Shown: positions 63,624-64,000 of the stretch, in pieces
Layout of the letters: every line of letters begins with the position of its first letter
Position numbering within the stretch: position 1 is the first letter of the stretch
Source: Burkholderia sp. Leaf177
Lineage (GTDB): Bacteria > Pseudomonadota > Gammaproteobacteria > Burkholderiales > Burkholderiaceae
Assembly (NCBI RefSeq): GCF_001424345.1
Contig: NZ_LMPF01000001.1
Coordinates: 575,751 to 639,750 of the forward strand
Reading direction: 5' to 3'
DNA length: 64,000 nucleotides
The notes under the pieces: generated by a model
The model's input: only the letters and a program-made list of their open reading frames with translations
Databases searched by the model: none
What the model was told of the DNA's origin: nothing
Made by a program: the position numbers and the translations under genes

Positions 63624-64000
63624 TCAGTCTTCGCGACGCAAATGCGGGAAAAGAATCACGTCGCGGATGCTCGGGCTGTCGGTAAGCAACATCACCATCC
63701 GGTCGATGCCAATCCCGCAACCGCCAGTCGGCGGCATGCCGTGTTCAAGCGCGCGAATGTAGTCGGCGTCGTAGAACATGGCTTCTTCGTCACCCGCATC
63801 TTTCTGGTCGACCTGTTTCTGGAACCGCGCTGCCTGGTCTTCCGGATCGTTCAATTCGGAGAAGCCATTCGCGATCTCGCGGCCCGTGATGAACAACTCG
63901 AAGCGTTCCGTAATGCCAGGGGCCGTATCCGATGCACGCGCCAGCGGCGAAACCTCCAGCGGATAGTCGACAATAAACGTCGGCTCCCACAATTGCGACT
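63624..64000 (-). CDS. lysS: Lysyl-tRNA synthetase (class II), 5' part beyond window
   Basis: The C-terminal 125 codons of class II LysRS, which charges tRNA-Lys. The frame is open to the window edge and aligns with E. coli LysS from [19 protein letters not shown] to the end. Class II motif 2/3 features are present: [40 protein letters not shown] and the ATP-binding motif 3 [14 protein letters not shown], then [11 protein letters not shown]. The true start lies outside the window. Confidence 0.97.
   Translation of the reverse strand, partial: SQLWEPTFIVDYPLEVSPLARASDTAPGITERFELFITGREIANGFSELNDPEDQAARFQKQVDQKDAGDEEAMFYDADYIRALEHGMPPTGGCGIGIDRMVMLLTDSPSIRDVILFPHLRRED

Overview
The window is a stretch of high-GC beta-proteobacterial chromosome that looks like Burkholderia sensu lato (Burkholderia, Paraburkholderia or Caballeronia). 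The evidence is the glnA-ntrB-ntrC, aceE-aceF-lpdA and iscRSUA-hscBA-fdx-iscX operon layouts, a phasin gene, an ESPR-type trimeric autotransporter, and protein sequences that read as Burkholderiaceae throughout. It is dense, ordinary core genome: no insertion sequence, prophage, integron or CRISPR array was found. The genus is an inference from gene content; there is no rRNA in the window.

Layout. 1-3.6 kb: 3'-truncated thiC behind a TPP riboswitch, a YedA-type exporter and an entericidin-like lipoprotein. 3.9-8.3 kb: a putative stress-signalling block, with a NarL-type histidine kinase facing two tiny DUF1328 membrane proteins, a ferritin-like protein and two response regulators; an 18-bp dyad lies on both sides of the kinase. 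8.5-13 kb: tRNA-Leu(UAA), an exported ferritin-like protein, a TMEM175-type channel, a phosphoesterase and a ProP-type MFS carrier. 13.6-24 kb: yggX and argA, divergent from a very long hrpA, then a SmpA/BamE-like lipoprotein downstream of a 950-residue YadA-like adhesin. 24.3-29 kb: beta-propeller protein, fatty-acid hydroxylase family protein, EI24 protein, CinA-like protein and a rhodanese. 29-33.6 kb: the nitrogen-control operon glnA-ntrB-ntrC with a recognisable sigma-54 promoter and an NtrC site.

33.6-43 kb: xth, an antitoxin-like HTH gene without a visible toxin, codA, prlC, folD and a FixL/FixJ-like pair. 43-50 kb: the pyruvate dehydrogenase operon aceE-aceF-lpdA, in which the E3 gene carries two lipoyl domains, one nearly identical in DNA to a lipoyl domain of aceF. 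50-55.9 kb: phasin with two operator-like TGCGTCGCA sites around its promoter, an HDAC-family deacetylase, a PBP7-like endopeptidase, an IclR regulator and two small exported proteins. 56-62.5 kb: a low-molecular-weight phosphatase and the complete ISC iron-sulfur assembly operon with two IscR-type operators. 62.6-64 kb: a glycine-zipper protein and the 3' part of lysS.

The most interesting leads are the kinase-flanking dyads and the associated stress cluster, the operators bracketing the phasin promoter, and the lipoyl-domain exchange between aceF and lpdA. I did not find a clearly new multi-gene system; the stress cluster at 3.4-8 kb is the nearest candidate.
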